Both the position numbers and the translations under genes were made by a program. A model generated the notes under the pieces. That model was not told the origin of the DNA, made no database searches, and saw only the letters and a program-made list of their open reading frames with translations. Below are positions 38,601 through 46,500 of a stretch of 64,000 nucleotides of DNA, piece by piece. The number at the start of each line of letters is the position of its first letter. The stretch's first letter is position 1. This DNA is from Furfurilactobacillus milii (GTDB lineage Bacteria > Bacillota > Bacilli > Lactobacillales > Lactobacillaceae), in NCBI RefSeq assembly GCF_009863985.1, contig NZ_WEZT01000040.1, positions 1-64,000 on the forward strand, read 5' to 3'.

Positions 38601-39453
38601 ATATAGCTTTGTTAGGATAGATGCCGCTGGTCTAGCCGCTAATGGAGACATTCCAGAAGGCGGTGGCACGGTAACTTATCTTTATCGGGCTAATCCAACA
38701 GATCCAACACCGGGTGAACCGGACCCTGATCCAGATCCAACAGATCCAGAGCCATCACCCGTACCAGATCCTAAGCCAGATCCGGAACCGACACCGGAAC
38801 CATCCGATCCGACAGAACCGTCAAATCCAGGAGATGAATCCAGTTCCGGTAGTTCGGAATCAGGCAACAGTAGTTCTAACACGGATAGTTCTGATGCTGA
38901 ATCAAACGGTAACGACGTCAACAACGGTTCTAACATTGGCGGTGGAAACGGCAATGCCAGTAACTCTGATAGTTCGAGTGTAGCTGGCAATGGATCAGGG
39001 ACAACAACTTCAAATTCTTCATCGTCAGCAGGTAATCAGAATGCTGACACTGGAAAAGAAAATTCAAATAATCAGCAACAAGCAACGACCGGTAACACAA
39101 ACACTGATAACCAGTTAACTAACGGTCAATCACAAAACTATCCAGTAACCGATGTGCTGGGTGAAGTTCAACAATCGGGGCTGGTGAGTGAAGAATCAAG
39201 TACTGAACAGGCAACGTCTTCTGTTGAAGAAGCGACTGCCACAAATGATTCAGGTCAAGCACTAGCGGGTAATCAACCGGCAATGGCACAGATTGATCCC
39301 GGCGAACCAGCAACTAAATCATCAGCTAAAAAGGATTCAGGTGGTTTACCATTCGTGGGTCAACGTACAGAAGCGCTAGTTACTATTGGCGTTCTCGCAT
39401 TGCTAGTAACGTTTACAGGATTCTACATGTTTAAAAAACGGTTTAAAAAGTAA
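35677..39453 (+). CDS. L-type lectin plus MucBP-repeat cell-surface adhesin
   Basis: 1,258 residues. Signal peptide ~1-40 (cut after ASA). Residues ~58-290 are a bacterial L-type lectin domain (DGIGFAFHPGDT, IGFQLDTFHNSY). Nine MucBP-type units of about 70-75 residues follow (~299-1004), each with the pattern VxYxTEDG...LG.....YPdGq.vG..Y.T....F.GY.FV. A Pro-Asp repeat and a Ser/Asn/Thr-rich stalk lead to the C-terminal sorting region: LPFVG (1224-1228), a hydrophobic helix and KKRFKK. The sortase motif is not the usual LPxTG. Units 4-6 are nearly identical at DNA level. Probably binds glycans or mucin, or mediates cell-cell contact. ATG 35677 follows GGAGG. Confidence 0.9.
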   Translation: MMMEIGTHSKWVAKMAHGFSATLIMFGTLGGLAWSPPASAKAETKTKQQTERNEGTINVSAKDFLERFNLNGSAKYKYDEASDTGIVTLTENELEQAGNFTLKDRIDLDKSFELTGSVNLGSDPKTTGADGIGFAFHPGDTNAVGYRGANMGIGGLQNAIGFQLDTFHNSYSAPDPNGKYPNYQLGWEADPNVNPYGAFVTTDGEKGWATIDTDTVQKFDGSKNIDGKFRPFKISYDGKTRLLTVQYDAAEGAKYWTYTIPKGEQYQQMAMAVSASTGGSKNKHQYKFDNFKYESWSGINVRYVPEDKDGYHDIADPESMSGPDGQEYQTEQKDIAGYKFKEMGKDSLPASGTYSGTGGTVIYVYESTQSDSAGVKVIHKTEDGKILKTENATYGEDSSGKPLPPIVGNQYFTQQGTFDGYVFVKVDESGWAPTGFLEKDEGIVTYIYRDKNAPEPAMPVTVNHVDKSTGNLLKEGLATFPDGLFVGQRYTSEIGEFPGFKYVGIDENGLKPTGILDNKGGAVTYYYEPEPEPAGEVKVHYQTEDGKLLGSADAHYPDGQHVGKQYTTKQKEFDGYEFVKVDEEKGLAATGTLTADGGDVYYVYKAVEPDPEPAGEVKVHYQTEEGKTLGSADAHYPDGQHVGKQYTTKQKEFDEYEFVKVDEEKGLAATGTLTADDGDVYYIYKAVDPEPEPAGKVTVHYQTEDGQSLGSAMAGYPDGQHVGKQYTTEKRDFDGYEFVKVDEEKGLAATGTLTANDGDVYYIYKATETPDPDPEPAGKVMVRYVTDDAEPKELKDSEEAKYLDEQVVGGRYQTTKYTFEGYSFKEVSSDGLPESGYLTVEGGTVTYVYSKEDDPAKCGRVHVTHQTVDGEKLDSHEADYPNGQAVGERYETSPRDFRPLTYLFTTEDSDPATGTLEEADKQVTFVYGDADDNLPNVKVEYKTEDGELLGSAVATYPEGQEVGKPYQTVQRGFDGYSFVRIDAAGLAANGDIPEGGGTVTYLYRANPTDPTPGEPDPDPDPTDPEPSPVPDPKPDPEPTPEPSDPTEPSNPGDESSSGSSESGNSSSNTDSSDAESNGNDVNNGSNIGGGNGNASNSDSSSVAGNGSGTTTSNSSSSAGNQNADTGKENSNNQQQATTGNTNTDNQLTNGQSQNYPVTDVLGEVQQSGLVSEESSTEQATSSVEEATATNDSGQALAGNQPAMAQIDPGEPATKSSAKKDSGGLPFVGQRTEALVTIGVLALLVTFTGFYMFKKRFKK
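37262..37980 (+). repeat. Three near-identical MucBP coding repeats
   Basis: Units at about 37262-37500, 37510-37737 and 37752-37977 share long runs such as TTAGGTAGTGCGGATGCCC and GAATTCGTGAAAGTGGA. They are more alike than the other six units, so recent duplication or homogenisation is likely. Copy number may vary between strains. Confidence 0.8.
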
Positions 39454-39469
39454 TCTCCGAGCTTAACTG

Positions 39470-39523
39470 AAAGTACTGACTGTAATTGGTGTACCAAGTG
39501 ACAATTACGGTCAGTGCTTTTTG
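39470..39523 (+). terminator. Terminator after adhesin gene
   Basis: AAGTACTGAC.GTAATTG pairs with CAATTAC.GTCAGTGCTT, then T5. Confidence 0.8.
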
Positions 39524-39607
39524 ATAGGTTGCGTCTGAAAACGAGTTAGCGTAGAGTAAATTGCATCTCTTTTTACAAAAAAATGAACGGATAAGAAAGG
39601 AAACCTC

Positions 39608-40957
39608 ATGGCACAAACACCGCCCAAACAACTTGCTCGTAAGCTAACACATCGTCACATTCAAATGATTGCGTTGGGCGGCACGATTGGTACTGGCCTA
39701 TTCTTGGGCTCTGGTAGCGCGATTCACCAAGCTGGACCGGCCATCATTTTAGCCTATGCCATAGGTGGCTTCTTTTGTTATTTAATGATGCGTGCTCTGG
39801 GTGAGTTGTTGCTGTCTGATTTCAAGAAAACCTCTTTTTTAGACTTTATTCAAACGTATTTGGGCAAACGCGCAGGTTTTGTCATTGGCTGGATTTACTG
39901 GTTGTGTTGGCTGAGTCTGGCCATGGCCGATTTAACGGCAACTGGTATTTACTTAAAGTACTGGTGGCCGGGCTTGCCCCAGTGGCTACCGCCACTGATA
40001 ATTATTGGCCTTCTCGTTTTGATCAACCTGATGTCCGTCGGTGCGTTTGGTGAGCTAGAATACTGGTTTGCGATGATTAAGGTGGTCACCATTGTGGCAT
40101 TAATTGCCGTTGGGGTCATTTTGCTAGCAACACAAGTAAACGTTAATGGGCACACGGCTAATTTAGCGCGATTGTGGCAGCATGGTGGTTTCTTCGCCAC
40201 TGGCTGGTCGGGCTTCTTGACTTCATTTACACTGGTCATTTTTGCCTTTACTGGGATTGAAATGCTGGGGCTGACTGCAGGCGAAACAGCCAATCCACAG
40301 ACAGAATTGCCGCGTGCTATCAACAGCCTGCCGATTCGGATGATTCTGTTTTACGTTGGCGCGTTGTTTGCGATGATGATCATCTATCCATGGCAACAGT
40401 TGCCAGTTCACAGCAGTCCATTTGTACAAGTATTTAACGGCCTAGGAATTAAAGCGGCCGCTGGTGTGATTAACTTTGTGGTATTGACTGCGGCTCTATC
40501 TGCGGCCAACAGCGCCCTGTTTAGTACGAGTCGGACGTTATTTGTCCTGGCCAATATGGGTGGTGCACCGAAACGACTCAAAAAGGTTAACCGGCTTAAC
40601 GTACCTAGACCAGCGATGCTCGTTTCTGCCTTCATTCTATTGCTGACCGTACTGTTAAACTACTTACTGCCAGGAACCGTCTTTACGTTAGTGGCCAGTA
40701 TGTCGACGATTAACTTTATCGTTGTATGGATGGCACTGATTGTGTGCCATCTACGTTATCGCCGACAAACGAAGCAGCCAAGTCAATTATTTGCGATGCC
40801 GCTGTTTCCTATCAGTGATTGGATAACGTTGGTCTTTTTTGGTCTCGTCATCGTTGGACTGTTTTTCGATTCTCAGCGTTGGTGGATGGTGTTCGGTGCC
40901 GGCGCTATCATACTGGTGTTGACGCTAATCAGCCGGGTTGTCGTGAAAGAATCCTGA
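39608..40957 (+). CDS. Amino acid permease (APC family)
   Basis: 449 residues with 12 membrane helices. The APC helix-1 motif ALGGTIGTGLFLGSGSAI and the helix-6 FAFTGIEMLGLTAGE are clear, close to the D-serine/alanine/GABA and proline permease group. Imports an amino acid with H+; which one is not certain. ATG 39608 with GAAAGGAAA upstream. Monocistronic. Confidence 0.9.
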   Translation: MAQTPPKQLARKLTHRHIQMIALGGTIGTGLFLGSGSAIHQAGPAIILAYAIGGFFCYLMMRALGELLLSDFKKTSFLDFIQTYLGKRAGFVIGWIYWLCWLSLAMADLTATGIYLKYWWPGLPQWLPPLIIIGLLVLINLMSVGAFGELEYWFAMIKVVTIVALIAVGVILLATQVNVNGHTANLARLWQHGGFFATGWSGFLTSFTLVIFAFTGIEMLGLTAGETANPQTELPRAINSLPIRMILFYVGALFAMMIIYPWQQLPVHSSPFVQVFNGLGIKAAAGVINFVVLTAALSAANSALFSTSRTLFVLANMGGAPKRLKKVNRLNVPRPAMLVSAFILLLTVLLNYLLPGTVFTLVASMSTINFIVVWMALIVCHLRYRRQTKQPSQLFAMPLFPISDWITLVFFGLVIVGLFFDSQRWWMVFGAGAIILVLTLISRVVVKES

Positions 40958-41199
40958 TTATCATTGAGTTTTAGTTTATAAATTAATGTGAGACATGATT
41001 GTGACTCAGTTTGATACCGTTGTAGTGGTGGGAACCGCCAAACGGCAATCAACGAGTCGCAATTTTTTTATGGCTTTCATAGGCGTTAACTTTGCGAGGG
41101 TTCATAGGCGTTTGTTAAAATTATTGCAACGAGTCGTGCATGACAGCGGTTATGTAGCGATCGATTCCACCGAAGTTAGACTGAGAAAGGACTGAGGCG

Positions 41200-43827
41200 A
41201 TGAACCAGATTGCACACGCTAAAGAAGAACGGCGTGACTTTATCCATCAGGGATTAAGCGCCAAAGAAGTTAAGGACCGTCAAGCACTTGACGGTAAGAA
41301 TGAATTGCAGGAACAAAAACCACCGAGTATTTGGCGGAAGCTACTTCAACAGTTAACGGAAATTACAGCCATTATTTTGCTGGTTGCCGTTGGGATATCC
41401 ACCTATATGGCAATTGCGCTCGATGGCGGTTGGACTAAGCCGATCGTTATCGGAGCGATCGTCATCTTAAACGTTGCGATTGGGCTATATCAAGAGCAAA
41501 GCGCAGAAAAGGCGTTGGCAGCATTGAAACAAATGAGTGTGCCGACTGCTAAGGTGCGTCGCGATGGTACCGTCCAGGAGATTGCGGCAGCTGACATTGT
41601 CGTTGGCGACGTGGTGCTTCTCAACGCCGGTGACCGGGTACCAGCTGACGGTTTGCTGGAAAGTGTAACCGCACTAGCTGTGGATGAGGCCATTTTAACG
41701 GGTGAAAGCGAAGCGGTTGAAAAGTCACTGACCGGTAACGGTAAGGATGTCGAATCAATCGGTGATCAAGTTAACCGGGTATTTGCCGGGACGTCGGTTA
41801 CTCGCGGATCAGGGACGATGATTGTCACGGCCATTGGGATGGCGACGGAGCTCGGTGAAATTGCTGGTTTATTGAATAAGACCAAACTAAAGCAGACGTT
41901 GTTGCAAAAACGGTTGTCACGTTTAGCGCTAACCCTAACTGGTGTTGCCATTGCTGGTGGGGTGCTGATCTTTATGCTCAGCATGACACAGCAGCTGGGC
42001 AGCGTTGCTGACAATTTGATGATGGGTGTCTCACTAGCTGTAGCGGCAGTTCCGGAAACGTTGCCAGTGATTGTGACCATCAGTTTGGCGGTCGGTGTCC
42101 AGAAAATGGCCAAACGACATGCGATTATCCGTCAAATCAGTGCCGTTGAAACAATCGGGAGCATTGATGTGATTGCTTCAGATAAGACGGGGACCTTAAC
42201 CCAGAATCAGATGACAATTACGCGACTGTGGGTGCCTGGTGAGCAACCGGCCGACATTAGCAGAAATGGTGAACTCGATGTCTCTGCCACTCGACTATTA
42301 CGTTATTTTGGTCTGGCTACGAATGCCACTATCGTCACCACGGATGATGGCGAACAGACCACTGGCGATGCGACCGAACTGGCTATCGTTCGATTAATGC
42401 AACAACACGGTTTGTCGAGAAATAAATTTGAACAAGAAGCGCCACGTGTGGCAGAACGGCCGTTTTCATCGGATGTGAAGTCTATGGCAACGCTCCATGA
42501 ACTGGCGGAAGGTAAGTTTCTACTGATTGTCAAAGGGGCTGTAGATCGTTTACCGGTTAAACTTTCCCAAACAGAACGCCAACGTTTGGACGACGTACAT
42601 GATGCGTTTGCACATGACGCACTGCGGGTGCTGGCCGTTGGATACCGTGTCTTTGACAGTGATCCAGGGCGTGACTGGGAGAAGTTAGAAGGAGACCTAA
42701 CCTTTGCAGGGATTATTGGTCTGATTGACCCACCACGACCTGAAGCCGCACCAGCCGTTCAACAAGCACGTGAGGCAGGCATCAAGCCAGTGATGATCAC
42801 GGGTGACCACAAGGAGACTGCCAGAGCGATTGCCGAGCAAATTGGGATTTACCGCGATGGTGACCTAGCCGTTTCTGGCCGTGAGTTGAATGCTTGGAGT
42901 GATGAAGAACTAGCTGACAAGGTTGAACAGGTCAGCGTGTTTGCCCGGGTGTCACCTGAAGACAAAATTCGGATTGTTAACGCTTGGCAGAGTCATGGCA
43001 AAATCGTGGCAATGACCGGTGATGGGGTCAACGATGCGCCCGCATTAAAGGCTGCAGATGTTGGTGTGGCAATGGGTATCACAGGAACCGAAGTAGCGAA
43101 AGGCGCCGCCGATGTCATCCTGACTGATGATAACTTTGCTACGATTATTGACGCCGTTGATTCTGGACGGACGATTTACCAAAACATCCTTAAGGCTGTC
43201 GAATTTTTGGTCGGCGTTAACTTCGCCCAAATCTTCTTAATGATCGGTAGCGTGTTAATGGGTTGGGGTGCGCCGCTGATTGCAGAACAATTGCTACTCA
43301 TTAACGTGCTGGCCGACGGGATTCCTGGTTTCTACCTGGCCCGCGAACCAGGTGAAAGATCAGCGATGAAGCGCCCACCGATTCCAAATGAGCAGAGTAT
43401 TTTCGCGAACGGCCTTGGCAAACGAATGGCGTGGCGGGCCGGTATCTACACGGTACTTACGCTAGGCATTTACGCATTGGGCCGCTTTGGCTTAACAGAT
43501 AACAAAGCCGTCGTTGGTTCCACAATGTTGTTTCTTGTCTTGGCACTGGGGTCAATGATTGATATTTACCCAATCAAACGGCGTGAACCGATGACATGGG
43601 CATCAATTAGAGCGAACCACTCACTCAACCTCGCATTGGGCATTGCAGCCGCAATCATCATTTTGATTGCACTTATTCCAGCGTTGCAAGGGGCGTTTGG
43701 ATTGACGAGCTTAACACCCGTACAATGGCTGATCAGTCTTGTCGCTGCACTTGTGCCAACCGCGATCCTAGAAGGATTAAAGCGGCTGGATTGGCGCAAA
43801 CGTTCAGACGCAGTGGTCACAGAATAG
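41200..43827 (+). CDS. P-type cation-transporting ATPase (P2A-like)
   Basis: 875 residues. N-terminal cation-ATPase domain; TGES as LTGESEAVEKS; phosphorylation site SDKTGTLTQNQ; MITGDHKETA; hinge GDGVNDAPALKAADVGVAMG; about ten membrane helices. Helix 4 has PETLP where Ca2+ pumps have PEGLP, so the ion (Ca2+, Mn2+ or Na+/K+) is uncertain. ATG 41200 follows AAAGGAC.GAGG. A perfect terminator follows. Confidence 0.9.
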   Translation: MNQIAHAKEERRDFIHQGLSAKEVKDRQALDGKNELQEQKPPSIWRKLLQQLTEITAIILLVAVGISTYMAIALDGGWTKPIVIGAIVILNVAIGLYQEQSAEKALAALKQMSVPTAKVRRDGTVQEIAAADIVVGDVVLLNAGDRVPADGLLESVTALAVDEAILTGESEAVEKSLTGNGKDVESIGDQVNRVFAGTSVTRGSGTMIVTAIGMATELGEIAGLLNKTKLKQTLLQKRLSRLALTLTGVAIAGGVLIFMLSMTQQLGSVADNLMMGVSLAVAAVPETLPVIVTISLAVGVQKMAKRHAIIRQISAVETIGSIDVIASDKTGTLTQNQMTITRLWVPGEQPADISRNGELDVSATRLLRYFGLATNATIVTTDDGEQTTGDATELAIVRLMQQHGLSRNKFEQEAPRVAERPFSSDVKSMATLHELAEGKFLLIVKGAVDRLPVKLSQTERQRLDDVHDAFAHDALRVLAVGYRVFDSDPGRDWEKLEGDLTFAGIIGLIDPPRPEAAPAVQQAREAGIKPVMITGDHKETARAIAEQIGIYRDGDLAVSGRELNAWSDEELADKVEQVSVFARVSPEDKIRIVNAWQSHGKIVAMTGDGVNDAPALKAADVGVAMGITGTEVAKGAADVILTDDNFATIIDAVDSGRTIYQNILKAVEFLVGVNFAQIFLMIGSVLMGWGAPLIAEQLLLINVLADGIPGFYLAREPGERSAMKRPPIPNEQSIFANGLGKRMAWRAGIYTVLTLGIYALGRFGLTDNKAVVGSTMLFLVLALGSMIDIYPIKRREPMTWASIRANHSLNLALGIAAAIIILIALIPALQGAFGLTSLTPVQWLISLVAALVPTAILEGLKRLDWRKRSDAVVTE

Positions 43828-43834
43828 CCATAGA

Positions 43835-43866
43835 AACTCACTAATTTTATGATTAGTGAGTTTTTT
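43835..43866 (+). terminator. Terminator after P-type ATPase
   Basis: AACTCACTAAT pairs perfectly with ATTAGTGAGTT around TTTATG, then T6. Confidence 0.9.
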
Positions 43867-43867
43867 G

Positions 43868-43896
43868 TTGACTTTGTGTCGATAACGACATAATAT
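43868..43896 (+). promoter_or_regulatory. padC promoter
   Basis: TTGACT (43868-43873), 17-base spacer, TAATAT (43891-43896). The spacer itself is filled by operator 1. Confidence 0.8.
43877..43890. promoter_or_regulatory. PadR operator 1
   Basis: TGTCGATAACGACA, with arms TGTCG and CGACA, exactly inside the -35/-10 spacer. PadR operators in lactic acid bacteria and Bacillus are ATGT-N8-ACAT-like palindromes; this is a close variant. Confidence 0.7.
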
Positions 43897-43902
43897 GATC
43901 AA

Positions 43903-43916
43903 TGTCGTTACCGACA
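43903..43916. promoter_or_regulatory. PadR operator 2
   Basis: TGTCGTTACCGACA, with the same arms as operator 1; the centres are 26 bases apart. It covers the likely transcription start, so a second PadR dimer would block initiation. Confidence 0.7.
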
Positions 43917-43940
43917 ATAATAAAAAAGAGGCAATTAATT

Positions 43941-44477
43941 ATGACAAAAAAGTTTGTAACACTAGATGATTTCTTGGGCACTCACTTTATTTACACGTAC
44001 GACAATGGCTGGGAGTACGAATGGTACGCTAAAAACGACCACACCGTTGATTATCGGATTCATGGCGGAATGGTTGCAGGCCGTTGGGTAAGGGATCAGC
44101 AGGCTGACATCGTGATGTTAGTGCCAGGCGTTTACAAAGTCACCTGGACGGAGCCAACCGGGACTGATGTGGCGTTGGACTTTATGCCAAATGATAATAA
44201 AATGCACGGGACGATTTTCTTCCCTAAGTGGGTTGAGGAACATCCAGAAATCACGGTGACCTTCCAAAATGAGCACATTGATTTGATGGAAGAATCACGT
44301 GAAAAGTACGAAACGTATCCTAAGTTAGTGGTGCCAGAATTTGCGTCCATCACATATGTAGGCGAAGCAGGTCAAAACAACGAATCTGTTATCAATGAAG
44401 CACCATACGATGGGATGACTGATGATATTCGCGAAGGTCGCTACTTTGACGACAACTACCAGCGCATTCGCAAGTAG
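43941..44477 (+). CDS. padC: Phenolic acid decarboxylase
   Basis: Decarboxylates p-coumarate, caffeate and ferulate to 4-vinyl phenols without a cofactor. 178 residues, the exact usual length of the lactobacillar enzyme. Conserved blocks: [26 protein letters not shown] (holding the catalytic Tyr pair), [19 protein letters not shown] (with the Arg and Glu region), and [12 protein letters not shown] 43941 has AAAGAGG upstream. padR follows by 43 bases on the same strand. Confidence 0.96.
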   Translation: MTKKFVTLDDFLGTHFIYTYDNGWEYEWYAKNDHTVDYRIHGGMVAGRWVRDQQADIVMLVPGVYKVTWTEPTGTDVALDFMPNDNKMHGTIFFPKWVEEHPEITVTFQNEHIDLMEESREKYETYPKLVVPEFASITYVGEAGQNNESVINEAPYDGMTDDIREGRYFDDNYQRIRK

Positions 44478-44520
44478 TTTATAATAGTTTCAAACAAACG
44501 ATAGATTGTGAGTGTGCGTT

Positions 44521-45060
44521 ATGCCGAAACCAAGAATTTTGCCAAACGTTATTTTGGGGTTATTAGATAATCATCCCAATATGTCTGGCCGTGACATCGA
44601 AAATGAATTTCAAACAGAAATTGGCGAATTCTGGCAGGCCTCGCATAGTCAAATTTACCCAGAATTAAAACGGATGTTGACTGATGGCTGGATCAAAATC
44701 GCCACTGAGTACGTGGATGAGGATGCCAAGGTTATTCGCTACGAGATTACAGCAGATGGTCACGACCACCTGTTGGATTGGTTGCACGAACCAATTACAG
44801 CCGAAAATGATGCGTTGAGTTCATTGAAGCTCTACTTTATTCATGATCGTCACAGTCCAACATTGGCGAAAATATTGCGGACGCAGGTAGAACTGCACAC
44901 GAAAAAATTGAGCCATTTGCGACAACGACAACAACAACTTTTTTCCAAGGATGCTCAGATTGATCAACAATATGGTCACTTTTTGATTTTGACCCGCGCC
45001 ATTGAACGAGAAGAAAACAATGTTGATTGGTTACAACGAACACTAGCTGGGTTGAAGTAA
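44521..45060 (+). CDS. padR: PadR-family repressor of padC
   Basis: 179 residues: the N-terminal winged helix PKPRILPNVILGLLDNHPNMSGRDIENEFQTEIGEFW.. and HSQIYPELKRML (PadR signature), and a C-terminal coiled-coil dimerisation helix rich in Gln (~115-175). Derepressed by phenolic acids in related species (known). Lies 3' of padC on the same strand and probably acts on the two palindromes upstream. Confidence 0.94.
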   Translation: MPKPRILPNVILGLLDNHPNMSGRDIENEFQTEIGEFWQASHSQIYPELKRMLTDGWIKIATEYVDEDAKVIRYEITADGHDHLLDWLHEPITAENDALSSLKLYFIHDRHSPTLAKILRTQVELHTKKLSHLRQRQQQLFSKDAQIDQQYGHFLILTRAIEREENNVDWLQRTLAGLK

Positions 45061-45233
45061 CTAACTGGGGACTGAATCAAGGCTGATTGTTAGAACTAGA
45101 TAAGCATGTAGATAACGAAACAGACTTTATGGGGAATGTTGGTCCTCATAAAGGCTGTTTGTTTTGTTTGAAATCGTCTATGACAAGTACTTGGTTTTAT
45201 AACTGGCTAGTAACGCGGTCGCCCAGAATACCT

Positions 45234-45764
45234 CTATTTCTGCTTACGAGCCTGTCGTTGAGCTTGTTTTTGAGCCTGCTTGCGTGCTTGCTGTGTTTGA
45301 CGCTGCAAACGTGGATCCTTTTGACGCTGTTCTTTAAACCAAGATTCCCATTGTTGTTTTTGAATTTGGGTTAACCGACCGCCTTGCCGAAGTTGGTCCT
45401 GCAATTGGGGATCATCGCTTTGGTCTAGCCACTGTTGCCAGTAGTTGCGACGACGGGAATTTGAACGCGGTGTTTTCGGTGCACGGGGTGAAGGCGACGG
45501 TTTAACATTGGTTGCCTTGGCCTGTGCAGACGTTGCGGCAGGTGTTCGGACGGGCGCTTGTGTTGAAACAGGCTGGTCGATTAGGCTATCAGCGTCAGCA
45601 TCGTCGACCGGTGTTTGCAAAGCTACGTCAGCGTTGTCGACTGCTACGGGATTCTCTGCGTTTGCTTTTAGCATGGCTGTGATTTTTTCTTGCTGTTCTC
45701 GGAAGGCTTTGCGGTCAGCCGTGGAGAAATCAAGGAAGTCTTTGCGCTGATCCGGCGTTAATTG
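45234..45764 (-). pseudogene. Severed C-terminal part of the TMEM175-like gene
   Basis: An open frame of about 176 codons directly follows, in the same frame, the TAG that ends the TMEM175-like gene. It begins QLTPDQRKDFLDFSTADRKA, continues through an Ala/Pro/Thr-rich linker, and ends in a strongly basic Gln/Arg/Lys tail (QQARKQAQKQAQRQARK). No ATG, GTG or TTG occurs before the internal ATG at 45674, and that lacks a ribosome site. A CAG-to-TAG change would explain the break. Readthrough is an alternative. Confidence 0.65.
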
Positions 45765-46355
45765 CTAAACGTCGTACATTTCCTGACGATCACTGCTACT
45801 GCTCAGAAAATTCCAGATTGGGTAGGCGAGGAAGAAAATGATGGCCCATGTGGGTTTGAAGTAGGCGAGGATGATGGCCGCAATGCTGATGGCCATTTGG
45901 ATCCGGTTATTAAAGCCGAATATTTTGATGTAGACCTGCGCCATGTCCGACTTGTTGGTGTATTCAAAATGAATGATCGACTGGGTGAGAAAACGGAAAA
46001 GGACGCTGACAACTGCGGATAAGAGGCCGTAAGCCATCACGGTTACTCGGGTCGTATTAGTGGCCATCATGCTGGTGAACAGTGGCATCAATGACAATGC
46101 CGCGAGAAACACAAAGTCCATAATCAGAATGCGATAGGTCATCGAATTAATTTCGTCAAACGCCGTGGCGTGCGAGTACCACATGTTAGCGACGTAGAAG
46201 AAACTGATAAAGTAGATGCCAATTTCCTTTGCTAATGATAAATAGGCGGACGGCGAATCTGTTACGACGCCGTGCAAATCAAGTACCATGATGGTGATAA
46301 TAATGGCGATGATGGCATCACTGAATGCATCAAGTCGCACTTTAAGCTTATCCAT
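45765..46355 (-). CDS. TMEM175-family potassium channel-like protein (DUF1211), N-terminal part
   Basis: 196 residues with five to six membrane helices. The family's filter-helix motif is clear: RLDAFSDAIIAIIITIMVLDL. Bacterial members form K+-permeable channels with a second or repeated half; here only one 6-helix unit is present, as in prokaryotic homologues. GAGGAGC upstream of ATG 46355. The frame continues past its TAG stop into a soluble basic domain, so the native protein may have been about 370 residues. Confidence 0.85.
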   Translation of the reverse strand: MDKLKVRLDAFSDAIIAIIITIMVLDLHGVVTDSPSAYLSLAKEIGIYFISFFYVANMWYSHATAFDEINSMTYRILIMDFVFLAALSLMPLFTSMMATNTTRVTVMAYGLLSAVVSVLFRFLTQSIIHFEYTNKSDMAQVYIKIFGFNNRIQMAISIAAIILAYFKPTWAIIFFLAYPIWNFLSSSSDRQEMYDV

Positions 46356-46500
46356 AACTGCTCCTCGATAAGAATAGTTTAGTTTGATTGTACACGTTTA
46401 TGCTGTTCACAAATCGATAAACACAAATGTTTGCCATTTGAGATGAAGAAATTTATGGTAATCGTGTAAGTAACTAACAATTTGTAAGGAAGCGACTTAG

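Noticed and set aside
38682-38990. Minus-strand Gly/Ser-rich frame within the adhesin gene
   Set aside because: Shadow of the Pro-Asp and Ser-rich stalk coding region.
40995-41195. 66-codon frame between the amino acid permease and P-type ATPase
   Set aside because: No recognisable motif and no good ribosome site; reads as a leader region.
45087-45374. Leu/Ser-rich plus-strand frame
   Set aside because: It is antisense to the Gln/Lys/Arg-rich tail of the split TMEM175 frame, which explains its composition.
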